Shown piece after piece: positions 26,756 to 35,622 of a stretch of DNA of 59,393 nt. Under the pieces are notes generated by a model. It made no database searches, was not told where the DNA came from, and was given only the letters and a program-made list of their open reading frames with translations. The position numbers and the translations under genes were made by a program. Source of the DNA: Microbulbifer halophilus (lineage in GTDB: Bacteria; Pseudomonadota; Gammaproteobacteria; Pseudomonadales; Cellvibrionaceae); contig NZ_JAPIVK010000021.1 of assembly GCF_026183675.1 (NCBI RefSeq), positions 25,598-84,990 of the forward strand. The letters are read 5' to 3'. The stretch's first letter is position 1. Each line of letters begins with the position of its first letter.

Positions 26756-29700
26756 GCGGCGGAGACATGCAGCGACCGGCGGCAGACACCCGCGGTGGCC
26801 CCATCGCCTGGATGGCGCACAATCATGTCACCGCCAACCTTCTGATGCTGGTGCTGATCGTCGGTGGCCTGGTCTTTTCCATGACGGTGAAGAAGGAGGT
26901 CTTCCCCGAGTTCAGCCTGGATATGATTTCGGTGAACATCTCCTACCCGGGCGCCAGCCCCGCGGAAGTGGAGCGGGGCGTACTGGTGGCCGCCGAGCAG
27001 GCGGTGCAGGGCATTGTCGGTATCAAGGAGATGCGCGGTTCCGCCTCCGAAGGCAGCGCTTCCCTGACGCTGGAACTGGAAGAGGACGCCGATGCCGGCC
27101 GGGTCCACCAGGATGTGCAGCAGGCCATCGACCGGATCAGTACCTTTCCTTCGGATATCGAGCGGCCGCAGGTCAGCCTGGCAGACCACCAGCGGGATGT
27201 GATGGACCTGATGGTGCACGGCGACCTGGGCGACCGCACCCTGCGCGACGTGGCCATGCAGATCTACGATGAGCTGGAGGCCCACCCGGATATCACCCAG
27301 TTGTCTGCCTCCGGCGTGCGGGATTTCGAGGTGGCGGTGGAAATTGGCAGCGACGATCTGCGCCGCTACGGCCTGTCGCTGCCGGACGTGGCGCAGCTGA
27401 TCCGCAATGCGGCGGTGGATGTGCCCGCGGGCGGAGTCAAATCCAGCACCGGTGAAATTCTGGTCCGGGTCACCGAACGGCGCGATTGGGCGCGGGAGTT
27501 CGGCGATATCGTCGTCGCCCGGGGCGCCGGCGGCGGCACCGTACACCTGCGGGATATCGCCAGCGTGCGCGATGCACTGGTCGACGAACCCACCAGCATG
27601 CTCTACAACGGCGAACCGGCGGTGGGTATCGACGTCTACCGTGTGGGCGAACAGACGCCCATGAGTGTCAGCGAGGCCGCACACGAGGTGCTGGGCGAAC
27701 TGGAACACAAGCTGCCACCGGGCGTGCATATCAGTATCCGCGACGACGACTCGCAGATCTTCAAGGAGCGGCTGTCGCTGCTGATGAAAAACGGGTTTAT
27801 CGGCCTGGCGCTGGTGTTCATCGTCCTCGGTGCCTTCCTGGAACTGCGCCTGGCCTTCTGGGTGACCCTGGGTATTCCCACCAGTTTCCTCGGCGCGCTG
27901 CTGTTCCTGCCCGGGCTGGATATCTCCATCAATATGGTGAGCATGTTCGCGTTCATCATTGCGTTGGGGATCGTGGTGGACGACGCCATCATCGCCGGGG
28001 AAAACATCCACGAGTGGCGGCGGCTGGGTTACTCCAACCTGGAGGCGGCCATCTACGGCGCGCGCCAGGTGGCAGTGCCGCTGACCTTCGCCATCCTCAC
28101 CAATATCGTCGCCTTTATCCCGCTGATGGAACTGCCCGGTTTCATGGGCAAGATCTTTGGCATCATTCCCTTCGTGGTGGGGTCGGTCTTCGTGATCTCC
28201 TGGGTGGAGGCGCTGTTTATCCTGCCGGCGCACCTGGCCTATTCCCGCCGCGGCTACCGACAGCGCTGGGCGCGGCGTCTCGCCGCGCGACAGAAAATGA
28301 TTGCGCGCAGCCTCGACCGCTTTGTCACAGTGCGCTTCAGGCCTTTCCTGGACTTGTGTGTGCGCCGCCGCTACCTCACCATTTCCACCGCCATCGCCGT
28401 GCTGGTGGTGGTGGCCGGCTACGCCGCCAGCGGGCGCATGGGGTTCACCCTGATGCCCAAAGTGGAGCGGGACTCCGGCCGCGTGGAAATCACCTTCCCG
28501 CCGGGCACGGCCGAGGAACGGCTGGAGCGGGCGCGCACCCGCATCATGGAGGCGGCCGATCGGGTGCTGGATAACTACGACCGGGAAAACGTGTTGCTCG
28601 GTATTCGCGGCGAGGTGGAAACCAACGGCGTACAGGGGGATGTCTATCTGGTGCCGTCGGACCAGCGGGATTTTACCACCGGCGAGTTCGTCGGCCAGTG
28701 GCGCCGCGAAGTGGGCGCCGTGCCCGGCGCCCTGAGTTCCAGTTTCGCCGCCGACCGCGGCGGCCCCGGTTCCGGCAAGGCGCTGACGGTGGAGTTGCGC
28801 CATACGGATACCGATGTGCTGGAAGAGGCCGCACAGCGGCTGGCGAAAGAACTGGAAGAATTCCCCAACGTCAGCGATATCGATGCCGGGATTTCGCTCG
28901 GTAAACAGCAACTCGACCTGACCCTGACCGAAACTGCCGAGAGCCTCGGGCTATCCGCCGAGGAGATCGGCCGGCAGTTGCGCTCGTCCCTCTACGGCGC
29001 CGAAGCCGTGCGACAGCAGCGCGGTCGCGACCAGGTCAAGGTGATGGTGCGACTGCCGGAAGAGGAGCGGGTAAGCCTGGACGATGTCTCCAGCATCATG
29101 ATTCGCGCCGGCAACGGCCTGTGGCTGCCGCTGCCGGATCTGGTGGACGTGGACAAGGGCCGCGCCTACGCCACCATCCACCGCCGCGAGGGGCGCCGGG
29201 TCATGACCGTCACTGCCAACGTGGAACCTTCGGATCGGGCGGCGCTGGTGATCAACGAACTGAACCGGAGCGTAATGCCACAGATGCGCGCCGAGTACGC
29301 CGGCCTGAGTGTTTCCTATGAAGGCCGCCAGCGCGAAGAGCGCGAGGGCCTGGCCTCCCTGGGCCTGACTTTCTCCCTGACCATGGCCGCCCTCTACCTG
29401 CTGCTGGCAATTCCGCTGAAAAGCTATATCCAGCCGCTGACGGTGATGGTGGCGATTCCGTTTGGCGTGATCGGCGCGGTGCTGGGTCACCTGGTGATGG
29501 GCTACGGCCTCAGCATGGTCAGCCTGCTGGGTATGGTGGCGTTGGCGGGGGTAGTGATCAACGATACTCTGGTGATGATCGAATACGGCAACCGCCTGCG
29601 TTATAACGGCACCGGTATCACCGACGCCATCACGCAGGCCGCCGCCCGCCGCTTCCGGCCCATCATCCTCACCACGGTGACCACCTTCTGCGGCCTGATG

Positions 29701-29895
29701 CCGATGATCTTCGAAACCTCGGTACAGGCGCGCTTCATGATCCCGATGGCGATTTCGCTGGGCTATGGGATTCTGGCGGCGACGGCTATTTCGCTGTTGC
29801 TGGTACCGTGTCTGTACCTGATGTTTGCCAGGGATATTCCGCTATTGTTTGGGTTGTTGCGGCGAAAGGACCGGGTGGCAGCTGATACCCCCTAA
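26752..29895 (+). CDS. RND efflux pump permease
   Basis: 1047 residues, the full length of an AcrB/MexB-class proton-driven exporter with 12 membrane helices and two large periplasmic loops. The TM4 proton-relay pair is D410-D411 (GIVVDDAII). The second half carries GVVINDTLVMIEYGNRL at the equivalent place. Sequence style (HNHVTANLLMLVLIVGGLVFSM) is that of the less-studied RND group found in many marine proteobacteria, not AcrB itself, so substrates cannot be named. The ATG overlaps the adaptor stop (ATGA). Confidence 0.94.
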   Translation: MSGGDMQRPAADTRGGPIAWMAHNHVTANLLMLVLIVGGLVFSMTVKKEVFPEFSLDMISVNISYPGASPAEVERGVLVAAEQAVQGIVGIKEMRGSASEGSASLTLELEEDADAGRVHQDVQQAIDRISTFPSDIERPQVSLADHQRDVMDLMVHGDLGDRTLRDVAMQIYDELEAHPDITQLSASGVRDFEVAVEIGSDDLRRYGLSLPDVAQLIRNAAVDVPAGGVKSSTGEILVRVTERRDWAREFGDIVVARGAGGGTVHLRDIASVRDALVDEPTSMLYNGEPAVGIDVYRVGEQTPMSVSEAAHEVLGELEHKLPPGVHISIRDDDSQIFKERLSLLMKNGFIGLALVFIVLGAFLELRLAFWVTLGIPTSFLGALLFLPGLDISINMVSMFAFIIALGIVVDDAIIAGENIHEWRRLGYSNLEAAIYGARQVAVPLTFAILTNIVAFIPLMELPGFMGKIFGIIPFVVGSVFVISWVEALFILPAHLAYSRRGYRQRWARRLAARQKMIARSLDRFVTVRFRPFLDLCVRRRYLTISTAIAVLVVVAGYAASGRMGFTLMPKVERDSGRVEITFPPGTAEERLERARTRIMEAADRVLDNYDRENVLLGIRGEVETNGVQGDVYLVPSDQRDFTTGEFVGQWRREVGAVPGALSSSFAADRGGPGSGKALTVELRHTDTDVLEEAAQRLAKELEEFPNVSDIDAGISLGKQQLDLTLTETAESLGLSAEEIGRQLRSSLYGAEAVRQQRGRDQVKVMVRLPEEERVSLDDVSSIMIRAGNGLWLPLPDLVDVDKGRAYATIHRREGRRVMTVTANVEPSDRAALVINELNRSVMPQMRAEYAGLSVSYEGRQREEREGLASLGLTFSLTMAALYLLLAIPLKSYIQPLTVMVAIPFGVIGAVLGHLVMGYGLSMVSLLGMVALAGVVINDTLVMIEYGNRLRYNGTGITDAITQAAARRFRPIILTTVTTFCGLMPMIFETSVQARFMIPMAISLGYGILAATAISLLLVPCLYLMFARDIPLLFGLLRRKDRVAADTP

Positions 29896-29916
29896 TATAA
29901 GTGGGCACGGTTCGCT

Positions 29917-29939
29917 CCCCTCTCCCTTTGGGAGAGGGG
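29917..29939. repeat. CCCCTCTCCC hairpin repeat, copy 1
   Basis: A perfect 10-bp stem CCCCTCTCCC/GGGAGAGGGG with a TTT loop, followed by CCGGGGGAGAGGG. Further copies lie at 31864, 31950 and 38830. It sits just after the RND pump stop and may stop transcription there. Confidence 0.8.
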
Positions 29940-29985
29940 CCGGGGGAGAGGGCGCCCGGAGAAACCCCGCAGCTTTTTATAGTGC

Positions 29986-30061
29986 GTAGGATGAGCAAAG
30001 GAGCGCAGCGACGTGCCCATCACAGGGGATCGATGGGCACGCTGCGCTTTGCCCATCCTAC
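29986..30061. repeat. REP-like inverted repeat
   Basis: GTAGGATGAGCAAAGG...CGTGCCCATC on the left pairs with GATGGGCACGCTGCGCTTTGCCCATCCTAC on the right, imperfectly, giving a 76-base hairpin between the convergent RND pump and M23 peptidase genes. Confidence 0.7.
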
Positions 30062-30095
30062 TGCTGGTTAATTGATCGTCCCTCTATTCCACTCA

Positions 30096-30620
30096 TTATT
30101 CTCGTAGATACAGGTTCGGATTGATAAAGAATGCCTTTTTGTAGCCCTGAGTCGAGTTGTCTATTTCCCAGGGTGCAGGAATAAGCCTGACGATGGAGTA
30201 ATGAAGATGGGGTGGTTTGCCTTTTGCGTTACCCGTTGATCCCAGAGTTCCGATTTTTTCTCCGGAAGAGAGCAGCTCTAATGGGGATGCAAGTGTGGTG
30301 TCCATGTGGGCGAAATAATGTAAGCGCCACTTCGGTCCCAGTACCAACACGACATTGCCACCTTTGACGATACTTCCAGAAAACAGAACCGTTCCATCGA
30401 CAGTGCTGACCACATCTGTCGCAGACTCTCCAAAAATATCGATCCCCTTGTGAACCCCGGATGATCCCCATGGTTCATACCAGAAGGACTCGTTGTTCCA
30501 GTCTTCGAATGAAGCTCCCATCACCGGGATTACCTTTCTTTCAGCAGGTAAAAAACCAAGTGCCACGATCACCGAGAGACAAACCGCCGCCTTGACCAGT
30601 ATCTTTCTTCTCCGGCCCAC
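30096..30620 (-). CDS. M23 family metallopeptidase-domain protein
   Basis: 174 residues with a signal anchor (about 8-24) and a LytM/M23 domain. Zinc-site residues are H57 and D61 (HKGID) and H140 (PHLHYS), with the catalytic-type H105 in YFAHMD, so the site looks intact. It probably cleaves peptide cross-links of the cell wall from the periplasmic side. The GTG at 30620 follows GGAGGGAC and lies one base after the stop of the antiporter gene, so they are cotranscribed. The gene is visibly less GC-rich than its neighbours, a possible sign of acquisition. Confidence 0.82.
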   Translation of the reverse strand: MGRRRKILVKAAVCLSVIVALGFLPAERKVIPVMGASFEDWNNESFWYEPWGSSGVHKGIDIFGESATDVVSTVDGTVLFSGSIVKGGNVVLVLGPKWRLHYFAHMDTTLASPLELLSSGEKIGTLGSTGNAKGKPPHLHYSIVRLIPAPWEIDNSTQGYKKAFFINPNLYLRE

Positions 30621-30621
30621 G

Positions 30622-31791
30622 TCAGTCCCTCCGCAAATGATCCTTGATCGCAATCGGGTTGGGGAAATTCAATACCACGATATACGAAGAAACCAGGAAC
30701 GTCAGAATCGCCGTCGCCTGAATGAGGTGGGACGCGCCGCTGCCGATCAACTGCTGGTTAAAGGCCAGGAAGGCAATCAGCAGCGAGAATTCACTGATCT
30801 GCCCCAGGCGAAAACCGATATCCCAGGCCAGTACCTTGTCTTCGCTCTGGTTGCCGAGCAGGTAGCGGAATACGGCCGGTTTGATTGCCAGCACCGCGGC
30901 GGCGGTAATCAAAGCGGGCAGGGCGACTTCCGGCAGCATGGCCAGTTTGAACTGGGCGCCCAGACTGAAAAAGAACAGCACCAGGAAGAAGTCGCGCAGG
31001 GGTTTCAGGCTGAGCGCGATATATTGCGAAATGGGGCTCGTGGCCAGGGCGATACCGGCGATAAAGGCGCCGATCTCATGAGACAGGCCGACGATCTCCG
31101 CGAGTTCTGCAAGCCCCATGCACCAGCCCAGTGCCAGCAGGAAGACGTACTCGTGAAAGCGGTCGAAGCGGGTGAACAGCGGCAGCAGCAGGTATTTGAC
31201 CACCACCCAGGCGAATAGCGCTACCAGCGGCAAAGCGGCGAAGGACAGGCCCAGTTGGGCGACATCCACCTGGCCGGTACTGCCGGAGAGCAGGATCATC
31301 AGGCAGGTGATGGCGACAAAGTCCTGGAACAGCAGCAGACCCACCATCATCTCCCCCAGGTGTTTGTGGTGCAGCACCGTGGTAGGCAGCAGTTTGATAC
31401 CGATAATGGTGCTGGAGAACATCAGCGCCATGCCGATCACCCACGACTCGACATCGGTGTAGCCGAACAGCTGGCCGATGCCGAAGCCGAGGCCGAGAAA
31501 GATTGCGCAGCTGACGATGCCGACGAAGATGGCCTTGCGCAGTACCGCGATCAGTGCCCTGGGCTGCATCTCCAGGCCGAGCAGGAACAGCAGAAAAATG
31601 ATGCCGATGTTCGACATCTCCGCCAGCAACTGCACATTGTCGATCACACCGAATGCGGACGGACCCAGCAACACACCCAGCGCAATATAAGCCACCAGCA
31701 GCGGCTGTCTCCCGAACAACGCCAGCGAGGCGACGATGGCGGCGCCACTGAAGATCAGGAAGAAAGACTGGAAGAGATTGATTTCCGCCAC
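30622..31791 (-). CDS. CPA2 family cation:proton antiporter (KefB/RosB-like)
   Basis: 389 residues, about 12-13 membrane helices, with the family motifs PLLVAYIALGVLLGPSAFG, FLLFLLGLEMQP, FSSTIIGIKLLP and LAFLAFNQQ. It would exchange K+ or Na+ for protons. It lacks the C-terminal TrkA-N (RCK) domain that gates Kef systems, so it is a membrane-domain-only member. The start is GTG behind AAGGAT. It is the first gene of a two-gene unit with the M23 peptidase. Confidence 0.88.
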   Translation of the reverse strand: MAEINLFQSFFLIFSGAAIVASLALFGRQPLLVAYIALGVLLGPSAFGVIDNVQLLAEMSNIGIIFLLFLLGLEMQPRALIAVLRKAIFVGIVSCAIFLGLGFGIGQLFGYTDVESWVIGMALMFSSTIIGIKLLPTTVLHHKHLGEMMVGLLLFQDFVAITCLMILLSGSTGQVDVAQLGLSFAALPLVALFAWVVVKYLLLPLFTRFDRFHEYVFLLALGWCMGLAELAEIVGLSHEIGAFIAGIALATSPISQYIALSLKPLRDFFLVLFFFSLGAQFKLAMLPEVALPALITAAAVLAIKPAVFRYLLGNQSEDKVLAWDIGFRLGQISEFSLLIAFLAFNQQLIGSGASHLIQATAILTFLVSSYIVVLNFPNPIAIKDHLRRD

Positions 31792-31863
31792 GGGACATCC
31801 TTGCTTGCCGGGTCAGTGGCCATTATCCATGGATGGCAGGGGGGCGAAAACCACCGATTGGTT

Positions 31864-31886
31864 CCCCTCTCCCGCTGGGAGAGGGG
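31864..31886. repeat. CCCCTCTCCC hairpin repeat, copy 2
   Basis: The same 10-bp stem as copy 1 with a GCT loop, upstream of the antiporter start. Confidence 0.8.
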
Positions 31887-31949
31887 ACTGGTGCGAGTCT
31901 TAACGGAGCCCGGTGGGTAGATTCGAACTTTAATGCCGCCGACTGAGCT

Positions 31950-31972
31950 CCCCTCTCCCACCGGGAGAGGGG
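31950..31972. repeat. CCCCTCTCCC hairpin repeat, copy 3
   Basis: The same stem with an ACC loop, followed by TCGGGGGAGAGGGG, 64 bases after copy 2 and just after the stop of the class V aminotransferase-fold gene. Confidence 0.8.
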
Positions 31973-31988
31973 TCGGGGGAGAGGGGAG

Positions 31989-33617
31989 TTACAGGTTGAA
32001 CCAGCGCAGATTCTCCGCCTCCGGTGACAGGATCGGCTGCTCGCAGATTTTGCCGCTGGGGTTCTGCAGGATCTGCCGGGCCTGCTGCAGGTATTCGGCG
32101 AGCCCGGTTTCCACTTTTCCCGGCGCCGCGGTGTGCTCTTCGTCCAGTGACAGTTCGAGAACCGGCTCGCCGTTTTCGCCCTGGTAGCGCCAGACGCCGG
32201 TGTTGGCGTCGTACTGATAGTAAGGCAGCAGCCTGTGACCCAGCTCGGCGATGATCCCGATGGATTCGATCAGGTAGTCGACGGTCTCCTCGTCGAGGAA
32301 GTAGTTGAAGTTCAGGCGTACCCAGCCGGGCTTCAGCAGGCTCTCCCCCTCGCTGACCACCTGCTCCAGGGCGCGGCTCTGTTCCGGTGTCAGGTGCAGC
32401 AGCGAGTGGCCGTAGGGGCCGGCGCAGGAGCAGCCGCCGCGGACCTGGATACCGAACAGGTCGTTCAGCAGTGCCACCACAAAACCGTGGTGCAGCGGCA
32501 GGCCGTTCCTGAGAATATGGATGGAGACGATACTGACCCGCGGCAGTTCGGTGCCACCGAGAATCTCGATATTGGCGTTGTCGCGCCAGCGCGAGAAAGC
32601 GCGCTCCAGCCAGCGGGCCTCGCGCACCTCGATTTCCTCTGCGCCCACTTTATCTTTCAGCGCGAATACCAGCCCCGCACGCACGGATTCCACGATCGCC
32701 GGGGTGCCGGCCTCCTCGCGGCGCTCGCCGGCGGGCAGGTAGGTGTGTTCCTCCGGCCCTACCCAGGATACGGTACCGCCGCCGGGCACGGCCGGCTGCT
32801 CCGCCGGCAGCAGGGACTTCTTTACCACCAGTATGCCCGGCGTGCCGGGGCCGCCGACAAATTTGTGCGGGGAGATAAACAGTGCATCTTTGCGTGTCGC
32901 CTCGCCATCGCCTTCGGCGTCTATCGCGATGTAGGGGGCGGCCGCGGCGTAGTCCCAGAACGACAGGGCGCCGCGGCTGTGCAGCAGTTGCGTGACGGCA
33001 TCCACGTCGGTGCGAATGCCGGTGACATTGGAGGCGGCGGAGAAGCTGCCGATTTTCAGGGGGCGGTCGCCGTAGAGTTCCAGTGCTTCCTCCAGTGCCT
33101 GCAGGTCGATGCCGCCGCGGCTGTCCTGGGGAATGGTGACCACGTCGGCGATAGACTCGCGCCAGGGCAGATCGTTGGAGTGGTGTTCGTAGGGGCCGAT
33201 AAAAACGACCGGCCGCCTGGCTTGGGGGATCTGGCCGGCGTGCGCACCAAACCGCTCGTAGTGATCCCGCCGCAGGCCCAGGCAGTCCAGGATACGATTG
33301 ACCGATGCGGTGGCGCCGGCGCCGCAGAAAATCACCGCATGTTCGTTTCCCGCATTGACGGAGCGGCGCACCGCCGCGCGGGCCTGTTCGCGGAAGGCGG
33401 TGGTCTGGCGGCCGGTGGCGGAGGTCTCGGTATGGGTGTTGGCATACCAGGGCAGTACCCGGTCGCGAATCTGGTTTTCTATAAACGACAGGCCGCGGCC
33501 GGAGGCGGTGTAGTCGGCGTAAATCAGCGGCCGGGTGCCGAAGGGCGTGGCCAGCGGCAGGCGCTCGCCGATGACATTGTCGCGGATGCGGGCGAGCAGG
33601 CTTTCATTGCGGGACAT
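31989..33617 (-). CDS. Class V aminotransferase-fold PLP-dependent enzyme
   Basis: 542 residues, related to the cysteine desulfurase fold. The PLP lysine is probably K252 in FISPHKFVGGPGTPG. Other fold signatures are VIFCGAGATASVNRIL, the substrate-side ANTHTETSATGRQT and GSFSAASNVTGIRTD. A conserved RGGCSCAGPYGHSLL stretch places a Cys where SufS-type enzymes have their catalytic loop. A C-terminal extension of about 100 residues goes beyond the usual NifS/SufS length. The substrate is unknown; desulfurase, lyase or aminotransferase activity are all possible. An Lrp/AsnC regulator gene lies 187 bases upstream on the same strand. Confidence 0.85.
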   Translation of the reverse strand: MSRNESLLARIRDNVIGERLPLATPFGTRPLIYADYTASGRGLSFIENQIRDRVLPWYANTHTETSATGRQTTAFREQARAAVRRSVNAGNEHAVIFCGAGATASVNRILDCLGLRRDHYERFGAHAGQIPQARRPVVFIGPYEHHSNDLPWRESIADVVTIPQDSRGGIDLQALEEALELYGDRPLKIGSFSAASNVTGIRTDVDAVTQLLHSRGALSFWDYAAAAPYIAIDAEGDGEATRKDALFISPHKFVGGPGTPGILVVKKSLLPAEQPAVPGGGTVSWVGPEEHTYLPAGERREEAGTPAIVESVRAGLVFALKDKVGAEEIEVREARWLERAFSRWRDNANIEILGGTELPRVSIVSIHILRNGLPLHHGFVVALLNDLFGIQVRGGCSCAGPYGHSLLHLTPEQSRALEQVVSEGESLLKPGWVRLNFNYFLDEETVDYLIESIGIIAELGHRLLPYYQYDANTGVWRYQGENGEPVLELSLDEEHTAAPGKVETGLAEYLQQARQILQNPSGKICEQPILSPEAENLRWFNL

Positions 33618-33651
33618 GGTTACCTCAACAATTTCAGTATCTCGTTATTAT

Positions 33652-33717
33652 CTCAAGTTCCGGGTTCGGCATCGGGAGCCGGTGCATCGGCAGGAACCTC
33701 CAGCTTCAGAACCTGAG
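33652..33717. repeat. Inverted repeat with CTCAAGTTC/GAACCTGAG ends
   Basis: The ends CTCAAGTTC (33652-33660) and GAACCTGAG (33709-33717) pair at 8 of 9 positions around a 48-base loop. The ends resemble those of the repeat at 21753-21926, which suggests a shared repeat family. Confidence 0.4.
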
Positions 33718-33804
33718 CTATTGTAATGGCCGGACGCGAAAGCGGCCCACGGCCGCAATCCTTCCCCTCGACTGCGCCCGCGAGCCGCTCCTGAAAGTTT
33801 GGTC

Positions 33805-34275
33805 CTATTCGCCAGATGGGATCGGCAACTCCGTGGTGCTCTTGATTTGCTCCATGGCAAAATTGGAGACGATATCGCTGATACCCACGTGGCGGATCAG
33901 TGCTTTGTAGAAGCGGTCGTAGGCGGAAATATCGCTGACCACGACCCGCAGCAGGTAGTCGTAGTCTCCGGCCATCCGGTAACAGTCGACCACTTCCGGC
34001 TGCTCGGCCATACGCTGGGCGAAGGCTTCGGCCCATTCCGGTGTGTGCTGGTCCGTTTTCACCTGTGCGAAAACCGATACCGGCAGGCCGAGGGTTTCCG
34101 CGTTCAGCAATGCCACCTTGCGGCGAATGATGCCGCTTTTCTCCAGCTTCTGTACCCGGCGCCAGCAGGGAGTTTTGGTCAGCCCCACACGCTCGGCCAG
34201 CTCTTCGATGGAGAGGCTAACATCTGACTGCAGTATGGCAAGAAGTTGTCGATCAATCGCATCGAGTGAGGACAT
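33805..34275 (-). CDS. Lrp/AsnC family transcriptional regulator
   Basis: 156 residues: an N-terminal HTH (SLDAIDRQLLAILQ, then LSIEELAERVGLTKTPCWRRVQKLE) and a C-terminal RAM effector domain with VVDCYRMAGDYDYLLRVVV. This is the standard layout of amino-acid-sensing Lrp-type regulators. The C-terminus adds a short EQIKSTTELPIP tail typical of the group. The frame extends upstream, but the ATG at 34275 is the family start. It probably controls the downstream PLP enzyme gene and itself. Confidence 0.9.
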   Translation of the reverse strand: MSSLDAIDRQLLAILQSDVSLSIEELAERVGLTKTPCWRRVQKLEKSGIIRRKVALLNAETLGLPVSVFAQVKTDQHTPEWAEAFAQRMAEQPEVVDCYRMAGDYDYLLRVVVSDISAYDRFYKALIRHVGISDIVSNFAMEQIKSTTELPIPSGE

Positions 34276-34591
34276 GGTTCTACAAAGCTCCCAAAACCGC
34301 GGGGCCGAATATCCCTGAGCGACGATTTCCCGGCCATCACTGGCAACAATATACCCCTGTCTGTTGGAGTCCAGCGGAGTCGTCCGGCCCCTGTGGGCCG
34401 CGGAATCCATGGGCTCACACTGATCTCACTGCTGTAACGATAGGCTCCGATTGCCTGTACCGGTAGTGGAATTTTCCCATGAGGCGGCAGGGGAGGTGAT
34501 TAGCGGTCGGGTAGGTGGGACTGCGAAGTCCTGCAAGGGGACGGGGCTCGCGGAACGCGCCCCGCCACCTACGCTACTGCGGGTCTCGAAG
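34276..34591. other. 316-bp intergenic region with hairpins
   Basis: No supported gene. Near its end GTAGGTGG (34511-34518) pairs with CCACCTAC (34565-34572). A small GGACT/AGTCC hairpin with a GCGA loop lies at 34518-34531 and a further GC-rich stem before 34565. The branched structure sits just after the phhA stop and could act as its terminator. The first half must hold the promoter of the Lrp-type gene. Confidence 0.5.
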
Positions 34592-35428
34592 TCACGCCGC
34601 ATCCTTGGGCGGAAAGCGCGGTTCGAACAGCCCCAGTTCCATGGCTTTGTGCACCTGCGCCATCAGGTCGATCTCGGTCAGTTCCTGCAGTTGCTGCAGA
34701 TCCTCCAGCACATGGTAGATCGGTTGCACGATATCGATGCGGTAGGGGGTGCGCAGCGCATCCAGGACGTCGAAATCGTAGCGGGCCGGCTCGTTGCCCA
34801 GCGCGTAGAGGGTCTCCTTGGGTGAGGACAGGATGCCGCCGCCGTAGATGCGCAGCCCGTCCCGCGTCTGCAGCAGGCCGAACTCCACGGTGAACCAGTA
34901 GAGGCGGGCCAGGTAGGCGCGCTCTTTCGGCGATGCGTTCAGACCCAGTTGACCGTATTTCTGCGTAAAGTTGGCAAAGGCGGTATTGGTGAGCATGGCG
35001 CAGTGGCCGAAGATCTCGTGGAAGATATCCGGCTCCTGCAGGTAGTCGAATTCCTCCGGCGTGCGGATAAAGGTGGCCACCGGGAATTTGCGCTCGGCCA
35101 GCAGGCCGAAGAAGGTTTCGAAGCCGATCAGCGCCGGTACCCGCGCCACTTCCCAACCGGTCTCGCGGCGCAGCACAGCGCTGACTTCCTCGAGCTGCGG
35201 TATCCGCTCGCGCGGCAGGTCCAGCAGTTCCAGGCCCTGCAGGTACTCGTCGCAGGCGCGGCCCGGCACCACTTCCAGTTGGCGCTCGATCAGTCGCCGC
35301 CAGGTGTCGTGTTCGATAGTGGAATAGTGAATGAAGCCGTTTTCGTCCGGCTCGCGGGCGACGTACTTTTTCCCTTTGGCCGCAGCGACTTTCGGCTTTT
35401 GGGGGGTGGTCTGGCTGTCACTTTTCAT
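34592..35428 (-). CDS. phhA: Phenylalanine 4-monooxygenase
   Basis: 278 residues, a bacterial pterin-dependent aromatic amino acid hydroxylase that converts phenylalanine to tyrosine. The non-haem iron ligands are H137 and H142 (DIFHEIFGH) and E182 (WFTVEFGL). The N-terminal 25 residues are a short Lys-rich lead-in. The ATG at 35428 is chosen over the upstream open frame because homologues start there. No phhB (pterin dehydratase) gene follows, unlike in Pseudomonas. It is divergent from tyrR with a TYR box between them. Confidence 0.95.
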   Translation of the reverse strand: MKSDSQTTPQKPKVAAAKGKKYVAREPDENGFIHYSTIEHDTWRRLIERQLEVVPGRACDEYLQGLELLDLPRERIPQLEEVSAVLRRETGWEVARVPALIGFETFFGLLAERKFPVATFIRTPEEFDYLQEPDIFHEIFGHCAMLTNTAFANFTQKYGQLGLNASPKERAYLARLYWFTVEFGLLQTRDGLRIYGGGILSSPKETLYALGNEPARYDFDVLDALRTPYRIDIVQPIYHVLEDLQQLQELTEIDLMAQVHKAMELGLFEPRFPPKDAA

Positions 35429-35596
35429 CAATCTGCTCCCGGCGCTACCGACCCGGTGTTCCCGTTGCGGGCGGGTCGGTCCGCGTCCTCTGTTTTTTGT
35501 TATCTGTGTGGTCTCTATTTTTAGTCGCGGAGGGAAACAAAGGGCAGGGCAGTGGCGGCTCTTCTGGCGTCGCCGGTGCGGCGGCGTTACACTTTC

Positions 35597-35614
35597 TGTA
35601 AACAATAGTTTACA
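35597..35614. promoter_or_regulatory. TYR box (TyrR operator), perfect palindrome
   Basis: TGTAAA-N6-TTTACA, an exact match to the strong TyrR box consensus. It lies 8 bases before the tyrR GTG and 169 bases upstream of the phhA start. Bound TyrR would sit over the tyrR ribosome binding region (autorepression) and could activate or repress phhA from a distance. Confidence 0.9.
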
Positions 35615-35622
35615 GGTGGGTT

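Noticed and set aside
26563..28911. A 782-codon open frame on the minus strand, opposite the RND pump
   Set aside because: It is the reverse frame of a strongly biased GC-rich gene; the sequence is His/Gln/Arg/Gly-rich with no domain, and the plus strand encodes a complete pump.
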